Positions 55,054 to 64,000 of a stretch of 64,000 bases of DNA are shown here, one piece after another (the stretch's first letter is position 1; each line of letters starts with the position of its first letter). The stretch covers positions 186,001-250,000 of the forward strand of contig CAWGUB010000018.1 of the NCBI GenBank assembly GCA_963825575.1. Reading direction: 5' to 3'. This stretch comes from JAFDBW01 sp963825575. GTDB taxonomy: Bacteria; Desulfobacterota; Desulfuromonadia; Desulfuromonadales; BM103. The translations under genes were made by a program, and so were the position numbers. The notes beneath the pieces are model-generated. The model was given only the letters and a program-made list of their open reading frames with translations. It did no database searches and was not told the DNA's origin.

Positions 55054-55687
55054 TTTAAATTCTTAAAAGAAAAACCGGCGGATCGTGCCCACCTGTGCCT
55101 TACTTTATTTGTTTGCAACGGAAAGATTTTTACGTTGATTCACTAAGCACGATGCAATTAAAGGCCACCGGGTCAAGAAAGCAGTACCGTGAGGCCCCCT
55201 GCAACGGGCCGGCTCCCGTACACAAAAGCTATTACAAATCACAGAAATCATGCCGACGTCTATGCCCAGCGCAGCGCAGGCCCTTTTCTGCTTACTCTTT
55301 TAGGCCAGAAAAAGAGTAAGGCGCCGTCGGGGGGCGCGACCCCCGGGTTCTGGCTTTTGTTTTGTCTTTAGAATTTTGGAGGACAAAAAACAACACCGGC
55401 GGGTCGCGTCCCGCCAGACGCCATACTTTTGTCCGGCAACAAAAGTATGAAGGGCCTTCTCCTAGCGGAGGGCTATAGACGTTCGCGAAGGGGATATGGC
55501 TTTCAGGAACAACAGAGGAGAAGAGCCGGCCCGTTTACAGGGGGCCTTACCGTAGTGCTGTCAATATGGGGCGGCAAGATCATGCTGATGAGACCAATTG
55601 CACCCGCAGGGACAGAACTAAAAACCCTTCTTCTTTGCAGTCCAGAAGACAATGAAAAAGGGCAATAGATGAATTATCTGTTGCCCT
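55013..55687. repeat. Hairpin-rich dispersed element, copy 4 (rearranged)
   Basis: This copy lies between the convergent purA and DUF4019 genes. It is bounded by GGGCAACAGAT/ATCTGTTGCCC (55016-55042) and AGGGCAATAGAT/ATCTGTTGCCCT (55660-55687). Module A (55264-55370) is inverted relative to copies 1-3 (TTACTCTTTT...AAAGAGTAA at 55292-55319). Module A' (55384-55474; CATACTTTTGT/ACAAAAGTATG at 55422-55449) is also inverted, while their order is kept. The CGGGGG ends of the modules therefore face inward, not outward. Two GGCCCCCTG...CGGGCCGG-type segments (55192-55213 and its reverse at about 55525-55546) flank the pair. Confidence 0.85.
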
Positions 55688-55742
55688 ACGAAGCATCAAA
55701 ACGTAGCTGTACTAAACCACGGTTTAATTATTAACCACCTCT

Positions 55743-56183
55743 CTACTGCTGTATGAAGTAACCGGCAACCTTCCACTCATCACCTTCGAGCATCACGGTC
55801 ACATATTCCGAGACTTGGCCGACCTTCTGGAAATCGGACTCATAGATCAACATGATATATTCACCCTCGGGGCTGTCCATCGCCTCGGTTGAATAGCTTG
55901 CGCTTTTCCGGACCCGCTGGACCAGCTCGCCGGAGAGGTTACGGGCTTTGCCGAGCTTTTCTACCCAGTCATTTTGCGCGATCGTCTCCTGCATCAGACG
56001 CGCCGAGGACTGCCAACTCTCGGCATATTTGCCGCCATCGACCAACATCAGGAACTCCATGCCAATGGGCTCGGCCTGTTCGACCTTCTCACTGTCCGGG
56101 CTCTGGTTGTAGAGCGGGATCAGAATCATAAACAGGGCGGCAACAATCAGAACAGCGTGAATGCGCAAATGCTTCGGTATCAA
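55743..56183 (-). CDS. DUF4019-like exported or membrane-anchored protein
   Basis: The 146-residue protein has an N-terminal hydrophobic segment (about 9-25, VLIVAALFMILIPL). A compact domain follows with FLMLVDGGKYAESWQ, QNDWVEKLGKAR and the C-terminal EGDEWKVAGYFIQ, a pattern seen in DUF4019 proteins. Expected to face the periplasm. Function unknown. It stands alone between element copy 4 and the antiporter gene. Confidence 0.75.
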   Translation of the reverse strand: MIPKHLRIHAVLIVAALFMILIPLYNQSPDSEKVEQAEPIGMEFLMLVDGGKYAESWQSSARLMQETIAQNDWVEKLGKARNLSGELVQRVRKSASYSTEAMDSPEGEYIMLIYESDFQKVGQVSEYVTVMLEGDEWKVAGYFIQQ

Positions 56184-56288
56184 AACATCCTCCGGTAGAC
56201 TTGAAATTTCTATCGCTTTTTACTACGGAAAGGTCAGGAGGTCTAGACATTTTGAAAACCTGACCCGCAGCTTGCATGTCGTTTTGCG

Positions 56289-58025
56289 TTACGCATCCTG
56301 CCCGAAGCGACGGAAGGCTGCCAGCACATCGTTCTGGTTGAGAATGCCGACCAGCTTTTGCGGATCATCCGAATCGACCACCGGGAAATAACTGACATTG
56401 CGATGCAGCTGCAGGATTTTCAGCGCCTCGCGCAAGGGTTGGTCCGGCCGCAGGCAGTAGGATGCCGTTGTCGTCAGATCGCCGGCGACCACCAGCGGCA
56501 CCAGGGCCGGTTCAAAGAGCAGGTTACGAATTTCCGTGTAATCGATGACCCCTATAAACTTGTTGTGGTCGTCAACCACCGGGAACCGGTCGTAGCGACT
56601 GTGGGCAATATGTTTGAGCAACGCATAGTAAGGCGTGCTGTGCAAAACAGTATCCACGTTCTGGCGCATGACGTGCCGCACCAGGATATCTCCGGGATCC
56701 TTAAGGTCGTGGCCGACCGGCACGCCAAGAGAGCTGCGGAAGTGATGGACCACGTTGTGCAGTCCCTCCAGGGCTCCCACCGGAGCTTTCTTCTGTAGCA
56801 ACGCCAGGATCGGCACTTCACCGGAACGCACCAGCCCGTGCCTTACGGCAAGCGGGCCGACCAGTTCAAAGACGACCACCGCCCCGAGCACGATCGTTTC
56901 CAGCAATTTACCGCCGGCCGGCCAATGGTGCGCCAGTTGACTGGCCAGGCCGATGGCGACGCCCGCCTGAGCCATCAGGGTTAGACCGATGTAGGCCTTC
57001 TCCGAATCGCCGAAGGCCCCGAGGCGAGCACCGATAGCCGCCCCAAGCCACTTGCCGAGGGTGCGAGCGAAAACGTAGGTGACGCCAAGCAGCCCGATGT
57101 GCGCCAAAGATTCGATATGCAGGTTAGCGCCTGCCAGGACAAAGAAGATCACGTAAAGGAGATAGTCGACCTGGCGGATGTCCTGCTGCAGACGGTTCCA
57201 GCGCGAGCAGCTGTTAGCGAGGACCATCCCAAGAACCAGGCTGGCCAGGAGGGGGTCAATCTCCAGCCCTCGGCAGATAGCCACATTAACGGCAATCCCG
57301 CCCAGCATGAGAATCTTGTTCTCGCTCGGCAGCTCGAGACGCTGGGCCCACACCGACATGAAAAAACCGATGCTGGCGCCGACCACGACTGGACCGGCCA
57401 TGCGCATCATCAGCACCGCAAGCCCTTCGTCGGGGAAGATGAAAATGTGGGCGATTACTGCGAAGCCGAGGACCGACACCAGGTTATTGAATCCGACGAG
57501 GGTCAGAACAAGGCTGGTCACCGGCCCTTCCGCCTCATACTCACGAATGACCATCAGGGTGGCTGCAGGGGCTGTGGCCACGGCAATGATGCCCAGAAAC
57601 ATGGAGAATGCCAGCGAAGTCTGCCAGAGGGTCAGGCCCGGGAGCACTTTCTGCAGCACCGCCAGGTTGACCCCAAAAGTAGAGACCGCAACCAGGACAA
57701 AAGTCAACAGCATCTCACTGCCGGAAAAGAGCAGAACCCGATGGCGCCAACGGTCAAGGTGGCGAATTTCGAACAATCCGCCGATATGCATCAGGATCAG
57801 GGCCAGGGCCAGGTCGGAGACCAGGCGGAGCTCTCCGAGGACCTCCACGGGGAGGAAGGTCGGCAGGTTGACCAGGCCGGCGAGTGACGGGCCGATCAGC
57901 AAGCCGACCACCAGATAGCCGGTAACTCTCGGGATATGGCAGAGAGAAGCCAGCCGGCCCCCCAGCAGGGCGCCAATGAAAATCGCGGCGAGCGCGATCA
58001 GTATTTGGAACAAAAAAGAGTCCAT
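56289..58025 (-). CDS. CPA2-type cation:proton antiporter with two CBS domains
   Basis: The 578-residue protein has about 12 membrane helices of the Na/H exchanger family (residues 1-400; GYLVVGLLIGPSLAG, LILMHIGGLFEI, GLEIDPLLASLVLGMVLAN in two parts). A cytosolic tail with paired CBS domains follows (about 450-575; VLHSTPYYALLKHIAHSRYD, 20 residues, and ILNQNDVLAAF). CBS pairs usually bind adenine nucleotides, so transport may respond to energy state. Ion specificity is not predictable. The next gene upstream is an APC permease. Confidence 0.88.
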   Translation of the reverse strand: MDSFLFQILIALAAIFIGALLGGRLASLCHIPRVTGYLVVGLLIGPSLAGLVNLPTFLPVEVLGELRLVSDLALALILMHIGGLFEIRHLDRWRHRVLLFSGSEMLLTFVLVAVSTFGVNLAVLQKVLPGLTLWQTSLAFSMFLGIIAVATAPAATLMVIREYEAEGPVTSLVLTLVGFNNLVSVLGFAVIAHIFIFPDEGLAVLMMRMAGPVVVGASIGFFMSVWAQRLELPSENKILMLGGIAVNVAICRGLEIDPLLASLVLGMVLANSCSRWNRLQQDIRQVDYLLYVIFFVLAGANLHIESLAHIGLLGVTYVFARTLGKWLGAAIGARLGAFGDSEKAYIGLTLMAQAGVAIGLASQLAHHWPAGGKLLETIVLGAVVVFELVGPLAVRHGLVRSGEVPILALLQKKAPVGALEGLHNVVHHFRSSLGVPVGHDLKDPGDILVRHVMRQNVDTVLHSTPYYALLKHIAHSRYDRFPVVDDHNKFIGVIDYTEIRNLLFEPALVPLVVAGDLTTTASYCLRPDQPLREALKILQLHRNVSYFPVVDSDDPQKLVGILNQNDVLAAFRRFGQDA

Positions 58026-58113
58026 AGTTTTATATCAGACCTTACCGCAGCCAGCGTTTGACCAAGACATCTCCGCACCCGGTGAGGCAAGTAAACCATC
58101 CGGCCGGAATTCG

Positions 58114-60208
58114 TTACGTGTCGCCGGCATAAATCTCCTCTAAAGAGGCCAGCCCTCTTTTCTCGCCTATGACCAGGAGCCGGTCACCCTCCTTGAGGAT
58201 GGCGCTGCCGTCCGGGACGAAGGACTGGTCGCCGCGCGTCAGCATGGCCACCAGAGCAGCCCTTGGGGATCGGCAGGTCTTTCAGCGCCTGTCCGACCAG
58301 GCTGTCCGTGGGGTGCTTGGCGCGTATGTTCACGATCAGGAAATGATCGTCATGAAGCAGGCTCTGCCGCAGGCCATGTTCGTCATTGGCCTGATGCCAC
58401 TCTGTGAAAAAACTTTCTTCGTCGATGCGTTCCGCAATCCTTGCCAGGATTCTCAAGTGCTGGGTCGGGTTGTGGTCCGGACTGACGAGGAAGAAAAGTG
58501 CGTAAACAACCTCGACGCCCTCTTCCTGGTAGTTCAGTGGGTTGTAGATCGATATCCGCACTCCCTGCTTCGCTCTGACCAGGATCATCTCTGCGTGCGC
58601 GATCTTGTCCGAGCGAAAATGAGGTAGCGCTACCCCGCGTGTCACCGGAGTCGCCCCGATCTTGTTGCCGTCCATGACCTGCCTGCAGATATCCTCTTCG
58701 GTCATAGGGATAATGGTGCACAGCTTTTCCGCAACCAGCGCAACCACATCTTTGAATTGACTGGCAGCATCAATTTCAACAACCCGGCTGCGCATAACGA
58801 TCTCATCAAAGGGGTCCTCCTCGCGCAATCCCTTCTCCCGCAAGATCCCCCGCAACTCGCTGTCCAGATCAACATGTTTGTGACGGCCAAGACGCTCGAA
58901 TACGTGGTAGATCGCTCCCGCCCGGACCACTCGGTGACGGCCATAGTAGAGGTACCATCCGCTCGAGGCCAAAATCAGTCCCGCGGAAAAGAGCATCGAG
59001 ACGACCCCCATCTCGAAGATCAGGAAAAGCGGCAAGACAACACCGGCCAGCTGCATCCAGGGGTAAAACGGGGAACGGTAGCCCGGGTCGTAGGATTGAA
59101 TCCGGCTCTCTCGCATGACGATCACCGCCACACAGACCAGGGCAAACATCAGCAACTGAAAGGAGCTGGCCAGCTTGGCGATGCCAACCGGGTCGAACAG
59201 GACGATGATGAGGATGATAGCGGTCAAGGTCAATGAAATAGCATGGAAGGGGGTACCGAACCGGCTCAGTCTGCGGAACAAGTCCGGCAGCAAGTGGTCG
59301 CGGCTCATCGCCAGGGGGTAGCGCGAAGCACTGAGCATCCCTGCGTTGGCAACCGACACAAATGCCAGCAGCGCAGCCAGAGACAGCAGCACAACCCCGG
59401 GGAAGCCCAGGGCATAGCCGGCCGCCGTCGCGACCGGGGTCAGGTTGCCGCGCAGCTCGTCGGGCGGGACCAGGCCGACGATCACGGTGGTTCCCAGGCC
59501 ATAGACCAGAATGGCGCTGGCGAGGGCAAGAAACACCGCCCGCGGCAGATTCCGCTCCGGATCCTTGACCTCCTCCGACAGGCTCGCAACCTTGGTCACG
59601 CCGACATAGCTGATGTAGACCAGGCCGGCCGTGGAGAGAATGTTGTCGAAACCGGCGGCCAAAAAGCCCTCGAAATGGAGCGGCTGCATGGAGAACGCCC
59701 CGCTCGTAATAAAGACCAGCAGCAGACTGAGCAGCCCGAACACCAGTGCGACCTGGAGGCCACCGCTCTTCTTGGTGCCCAGGAGGTTAATTACGCCAAG
59801 GGCAACAGCGATCGCTACGGCGATCGGAACAATCTGCAGAAACGGGAAGAACAGGGCAATGTAGGCCCCCATCCCGACCAGCGCGAAGGCAACCTTGAGC
59901 ACGAGGGCCAGCCAGGTACCGATGCCGCCGATCGTTCCAAAAAATGGCCCAAGGGAGCGGTCCAGGAAATAGTAGACCCCTCCGGCACGGGGCATGGCCG
60001 TCGCCAGCTCTATGATACTGAACGTGGCGGGAATCATTGGCAAGGCGGCCAGCATGTACGCGAGGACAAGCCCCGGGCCAGCACTGATGGCAGCGATTCC
60101 GGGAAGCAGGAAAAAACCGGCGCTCAGGGTCGCACCGGTGGCGATAGCATAGACGTCGACCAGTCGCAGTTCTTTTTTCAAACGTACGTGTGTCCTGGGA
60201 AGCGCCAT
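58114..60208 (-). CDS. APC-family amino acid permease with EIIA-like and TrkA-C domains, frameshifted near the 3' end
   Basis: Residues 1-420 form an APC-type transporter of about 12 helices (AIATGATLSAGFFLLPGIAA, 20 residues; ATAMPRAGGVYYFLDRSLG). A PTS EIIA-like domain follows (about 465-615) with the phosphoacceptor-type GVALPHFRSD. Next comes a TrkA-C/RCK_C domain starting HFLIVNIRAKHPTDSLVGQ. The frame ending at 58184 derails after KDLPIPKG. Dropping one base at about 58258 restores ALVAMLTRGDQSFVPDG...EEIYAGDT and a TAA at 58114-58116. The three-domain design suggests amino acid transport gated by phosphorylation and/or a nucleotide. It may act together with the adjacent CPA2 antiporter. 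Confidence 0.82.
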
Positions 60209-60372
60209 CTTTCTCTCTCGCCTGTCAAACTCTTGTTGCGAACCGCTCCGGGGCCGCAGTCACCAGCCAGCGGCCGGGTCAGGCCCGGAAAGGGTAGAAT
60301 ATAGCATAACCCGACAGACTTTCGAAAAGACAATTGTCCGGCACAGACGTTGTCCGGACCACACTTTCTTCC

Positions 60373-61903
60373 TCAGCGGGGCTTTCGATCCAGACCCCGA
60401 TACTGAATCGCCTCTGCCAGGTGGATCGGACCAATCTCCGTGCTTTTCGCAAGATCAGCAATCGTGCGGCCGACCTTGAGCAGACGCGTATAGCTTCTGG
60501 CCGACAGTCCGAGCCGGTCCGTAACCTGTCTGCAGCAGCTCCTGCCCGGCCTCGTCGGTCCGGCAGAATCTCTGCAACTGCCGGGGCCCCATGCGGGCAT
60601 TGCAGTGAACTGATGAGCCGGCAAATCGCTGTTGCTGGACGTACCGTGCCTGCGCTACCCGGCCGCGGACAGTTTCACTGCTCTCCACCGGCCGGGTATC
60701 GACAAGATCCTTGTGCGGCAAGCGTGGCACCTCGACCTGGAGATCGATACGATCGAGCAACGGCCCCGAAAGCCTGGTCCGGTAGCGCTGCATCAATGCC
60801 GGCGTGCAGGTACAGCTGTGCTGTGAGTCACCAAGAAATCCACAGGGGCAGGGGTTCATGGCGGCGACCATCATAAAGGAGGCCGGGTAGGTGAGGCTCT
60901 GTGCGGCCCGGCTGATACAGACCTGGCCATCCTCAAGGGGCTGGCGCAGCATTTCCAGAATATTCTTTTTGAACTCGGGCAGCTCATCGAGAAAAAGGAC
61001 GCCATTGTGCGCCAGGGAGACCTCCCCGGGGCGGGGGTGGGTTCCGCCACCGATCAAACCGGCATCAGAGATCGTATGGTGTGGCGCTCGAAACACGCGC
61101 CTGGCGACCAGGGCCTGGTCGGTCGGCAAAAGGCCGAGGATAGAATGAATCTTGGTAATCTCAAGGGCTTCTTCAAAGGTCTGCTCCGGCAGAATCGTCG
61201 CAATTCGCCGGGCAAGCATCGTCTTGCCGCTGCCGGGCGGCCCGACCATCAGGATGTTGTGCCCGCCGGCGGCAGCAACCTCCAGGGCGCGCTTGACATG
61301 GTCCTGCCCCCGCACTTCGGAGAAATCGACATCATCCTGAACAGCCTGGCCGAACATTGTCGAAATATCGACCTGGCACGGTTCCAGGATTCGGTTACCG
61401 GTGAGAAAATCCACCACTTCGCCGAGGGTCCCGGCCGGGTAAACCGGCAAGCCGTCGACCAGGGCACCTTCCTCGGCATTGGCGGCCGGCAGGATCAGGC
61501 CGTCCAGATTCCAGCGCCGGGCGGCGGCAGCAACCGGCAGCACTCCACGGACCGGCTTGATGCAGCCATCGAGGGACAACTCGCCCATCAGGAGGAAACG
61601 TGAAGAACGCTCCAAGGGCACCAGGCCGGTTGCCGTGAGCAGGCCGACCGCCATCGGCAGATCGAAGGCCGTGCCTTCCTTGCGGATATCCGCAGGGGCC
61701 AGGTTGATCGTGATGCGCCGGGTGGGAAATTCGTAACCGGAATTCTTGATCGCGGACTTGACGCGGTCCTTGCTTTCCCTGACCGCGCCCTCGGCGAGAC
61801 CAACCGTGGCAAACTGCGGCAGTCCCTGGGCTATATCGACCTCCACCTCGACCGGGTAGGCGTCAATACCGAGCAGCGCCCCTGATAAAACCTTGGCGAG
61901 CAT
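60373..61903 (-). CDS. comM: ComM/YifB-type Mg-chelatase-like AAA+ protein, frameshifted near the 3' end
   Basis: The start at ATG 61903 (MLAKVLSGALLGIDAYPVEV) is supported by GGAGGG. An N-terminal Lon-substrate-like ChlI domain is followed by the AAA+ core with Walker A GPPGSGKTMLARR, FRAPHHTISDAGLIGGG, LFLDELPEF (Walker B) and AMNPCPCGFLGD. The C-terminus is split: after GQELLQ the frame should continue QVTDRLGLSARSYTRLLKV...GLDRKPR in the frame ending at 60373, which needs removal of one base near 60529. The restored protein of about 509 residues matches full-length ComM, a hexameric helicase aiding branch migration in natural transformation. Unrepaired, the last 50 residues are lost. Confidence 0.88.
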
Positions 61904-61995
61904 ATGTCCCTCCATTTAATGACAGGCCCCGATCTCGGGGCAAATTACATGAATTGCCTGACTGGCAACATTTCATAAAACAACTTGAAAATCGT

Positions 61996-62113
61996 TTAAC
62001 GCCCGCTCGCGCGCTCGCTCAAGACGCAAAGTAACGCAAAAGAAACAAAAGCCTTTGATCCTTTTTTCTTCTATTTAGTCTCCTTCGCGTCTTCGTGTCC
62101 TTGCGTTAAATGT
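61996..62113. repeat. AACGCAAAG / CTTTGCGTT-type inverted repeat
   Basis: GTTTAACGCCC (61995-62005) and GACGCAAAGTAACGCAAAAG (62021-62040) face CTTCGCGTCTTCGTGTCCTTGCGTTAAA (read as two parts, 62084-62098 and 62099-62111). They form a long imperfect stem between trxB and comM. It is the most complete copy of this family in the window. Confidence 0.65.
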
Positions 62114-62130
62114 TTTTTTAAAAATTAAAA

Positions 62131-63069
62131 TTACCCGGGGTGAGCCAGATCATCCAGGTATTTCTCTGCAACGATCGCCGCAATCGCACCGTCACCAACA
62201 GCCGTGGCGATCTGTTTGAGGATCTTCTTGCGAACGTCGCCGGCAGCGAAGACCCCCGGAATCGAAGTTTGGCAATCCGAATCGGTCAGGATGTACCCTC
62301 CTTTATCAAGATCAAGAATCTCGGCCAGGAAATGTGCCTTGGGCGTCACGCCGATGGCAACGAACATGCCGGCCACCTCGAGGTTCTGCCGGGAATCGTC
62401 CTGACGGTTGCGCAGCACCAGGCTGGTGACCCCGCTGTTGTCACCGACGGCTTCTTCAACGACACAATTCCAGACCGGTTCGATCTTGTCGTTGGCAAAG
62501 ATCCGATCCTGCAGAACCTTGGTGGCACGCAGTTGGTCACGCCGATGCACCAGGTAAACCTTGCTGGCAAAACGGCTCAGGAACAGGGCCTCTTCGGCGG
62601 CCGTATCACCCCCGCCGATAATCGCCACCGGCACATTCCGGAAAAAAGCGCCGTCGCAGGTGGCGCAATACGAGACGCCGCGGCCGGTAAATTCGATTTC
62701 GCCGGGAATCCCGAGCTTGCTCGGCTCGGCGCCGGTCGTGATAATCACGGCGCGGGTACGCACCTCTTTATCATCGACTGTGACCACCTTTTCCTTGCCA
62801 TGATCGACCAGGCCGGTGACTTCTCCGGTGACTGTTTCCAGGCCGAACTCCTGGCAATGTTCCTGGAAACGCATCATCAGATCAGGACCATCGATTCCAC
62901 CCGGGAAACCGGGATAGTTCTCAACCTTGGTGGTCGTCATCACCTGGCCACCGAGGATCATCCGCTCCACCAGCAGGGTTTTAAGTTTGGCTCGGGAAGT
63001 ATAAAGACCAGCGGTCAGCCCGGCCGGGCCGCCGCCGATAATCAGTACGTCATAAAGGGTTTCGCTCAT
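62131..63069 (-). CDS. trxB: Thioredoxin reductase
   Basis: The 312-residue flavoprotein has FAD-binding GGGPAGLTAG (12-21), the redox pair C135-A-T-C138 (CATCDGAFF), the NADPH-binding GGGDTAAEEALFLSR and the C-terminal GVFAAGDVRKK. It reduces thioredoxin with NADPH. Monocistronic between comM and the divergent CDF exporter. Confidence 0.96.
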   Translation of the reverse strand: MSETLYDVLIIGGGPAGLTAGLYTSRAKLKTLLVERMILGGQVMTTTKVENYPGFPGGIDGPDLMMRFQEHCQEFGLETVTGEVTGLVDHGKEKVVTVDDKEVRTRAVIITTGAEPSKLGIPGEIEFTGRGVSYCATCDGAFFRNVPVAIIGGGDTAAEEALFLSRFASKVYLVHRRDQLRATKVLQDRIFANDKIEPVWNCVVEEAVGDNSGVTSLVLRNRQDDSRQNLEVAGMFVAIGVTPKAHFLAEILDLDKGGYILTDSDCQTSIPGVFAAGDVRKKILKQIATAVGDGAIAAIVAEKYLDDLAHPG

Positions 63070-63216
63070 GGGTCTTCGTCCCGTGTCCTTCTGTAAACAG
63101 TTGCCGAAAATTGCCGGTCACCTTAACATAGCTCTTACGAAAATGGAATCGCCATCATGCTTGCGTTACCTGGGACCGGCGACCTAGAATGGTGACGACA
63201 GGATCGAGCTAAAATC

Positions 63217-64000
63217 ATGACCGAACAGACGACATCAAGCTCTGCCCACCAGGGCCATAAACACGGGCATCACGATCATGGCCAGTTGGATCGTGGCATC
63301 ACGCGCGGCTTCGCCATAGCTATCGGCCTGACCGCGATCACCTTGATCGCCGAACTGATCGGGGGCTTCTGGACCAACTCCCTGGCCCTGCTCTCGGACG
63401 CCGCCCATGTCTTCATGGACCTCTTTGCCCTGGTCCTGTCGCTGACGGCGATACACCTGGCCAGGTTCCCGGCCAGCGACACCCGAACCTACGGCTGGCA
63501 TCGCGCCGAGATATTCGCGTCATTGATCAATGGCACAACCCTGCTGCTGATCGCCTTCGGCATTCTTGGTGAGGCATGGGGTCGCCTGATTCACCCCGAA
63601 GCGGTCAAGAGCAAGGAGATGTTCATCATTGCAACGATCGGCCTGGTCATGAACCTGGTTGCCGCCAGCCGCCTGCATAGCCACTCCCACGACGATCTCA
63701 ACGTGCGCAGCGCCTTCCTGCACGTCCTCGGCGATGCGGTCGCCTCGGTCGGCGTTATCATCGGCGGCATCATTATGCTTTACACCGGCTGGTTCATCAT
63801 CGATGCCCTGATTTCTCTGGTGATCGTCCTGATTATCAGCTGGGGTGCGATCCGCATCCTGCGCGAGGCTGGTCATATCCTGCTGGAGGGAGTACCGCCA
63901 CACATCAATATCAACGAACTGGTTGCCAGGATGAAGGCGATCACAGGTGTCAACAATGTTCACCACCTGCACGTCTGGTCGATCTGTTCCCACATCACGG
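63217..64000 (+). CDS. CDF family cation exporter (CzcD/ZitB-like), 3' truncated by window edge
   Basis: ATG 63217 opens a frame running off the window end (261 residues seen). A His-rich N-terminus (HQGHKHGHHDHG) precedes six membrane helices. The zinc-type metal sites are in LLSDAAHVFMD (HxxxD) and FLHVLGDAVASVG (HxxxD). The cytosolic ferredoxin-like domain starts at PPHININELVARM. The family exports Zn2+, Cd2+ or Co2+ in exchange for protons. It is divergent from trxB with a gap of 147 bases. Confidence 0.93.
   Translation, partial: MTEQTTSSSAHQGHKHGHHDHGQLDRGITRGFAIAIGLTAITLIAELIGGFWTNSLALLSDAAHVFMDLFALVLSLTAIHLARFPASDTRTYGWHRAEIFASLINGTTLLLIAFGILGEAWGRLIHPEAVKSKEMFIIATIGLVMNLVAASRLHSHSHDDLNVRSAFLHVLGDAVASVGVIIGGIIMLYTGWFIIDALISLVIVLIISWGAIRILREAGHILLEGVPPHININELVARMKAITGVNNVHHLHVWSICSHIT

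Noticed and set aside
59243..60304. 353-residue plus-strand frame rich in Gln/Arg/Gly
   Set aside because: It is antisense to the APC permease; low-complexity composition typical of shadow frames.

Overview
The window looks like chromosomal DNA of a GC-rich anaerobic deltaproteobacterium, most probably from the Desulfuromonadales/Geobacter neighbourhood. The grounds are the futalosine (MqnBCDE) menaquinone route, a complete 14-gene Complex I operon whose NuoF carries an HndC-like ferredoxin tail, a complete Rnf operon directly upstream of it, HisZ, and the hemL, pepA, hisZ, purA style of neighbourhood. The placement is inference; there is no rRNA in the window.

Layout. 1-1.7 kb: end of an unidentified gene, then mqnB-mqnD. 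1.8-6.2 kb: SGNH hydrolase, a frameshifted membrane glycosyltransferase/TPR protein and a GT2-GtrA protein (envelope glycosylation). 6.3-14.6 kb, all minus strand: serA paralogue 1, a hotdog thioesterase, serC, serA paralogue 2, a DUF1015 protein, a Cys-rich small protein and aroF (serine and chorismate supply). 14.9-18.4 kb: tRNA-Phe, a zinc-ribbon membrane protein, LemA and a GIDE/EF-hand membrane protein. 18.5-24.6 kb: mutY, hisC, mqnC, mqnE, ubiX and a UbiA-type prenyltransferase. 24.7-25.6 kb: xth. 26.4-41.5 kb: nuoABCDEFGHIJKLMN. 41.8-46.8 kb: rnfABCDGE. 47.1-55 kb, plus strand: hemL, pepA, a third PGDH paralogue, hisZ, purA. 55.7-64 kb: a DUF4019 protein, a CPA2 antiporter with CBS domains, an APC permease with EIIA and TrkA-C domains, comM, trxB and the start of a CDF metal exporter.

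The functional core is anaerobic energy conservation: aroF feeds chorismate, mqnBCDE plus ubiX/ubiA-type enzymes make menaquinone, and Nuo and Rnf couple NADH/ferredoxin oxidation to ion pumping. Serine synthesis genes are unusually redundant: there are three PGDH-type proteins, and one has lost the catalytic arginine.

The most unusual non-coding signal is a family of four hairpin-rich elements of about 530-680 bp (8647-9172, 25855-26383, 48447-48990, 55013-55687). Each lies 3' of a gene or operon and is bounded by GGGCAACAG...CTGTTGCCC hairpins, which are decayed at some ends. Each contains two diverged copies of one module in opposite orientation. Their stems differ on both arms in a pairing-preserving way, which suggests selection on structure. 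Other intergenic inverted-repeat families (AACGCAAAG type, purine-rich type, GGGGGCT type) are also present. Four genes are interrupted by single-base frameshifts, so either the assembly carries indel errors or there is real decay.
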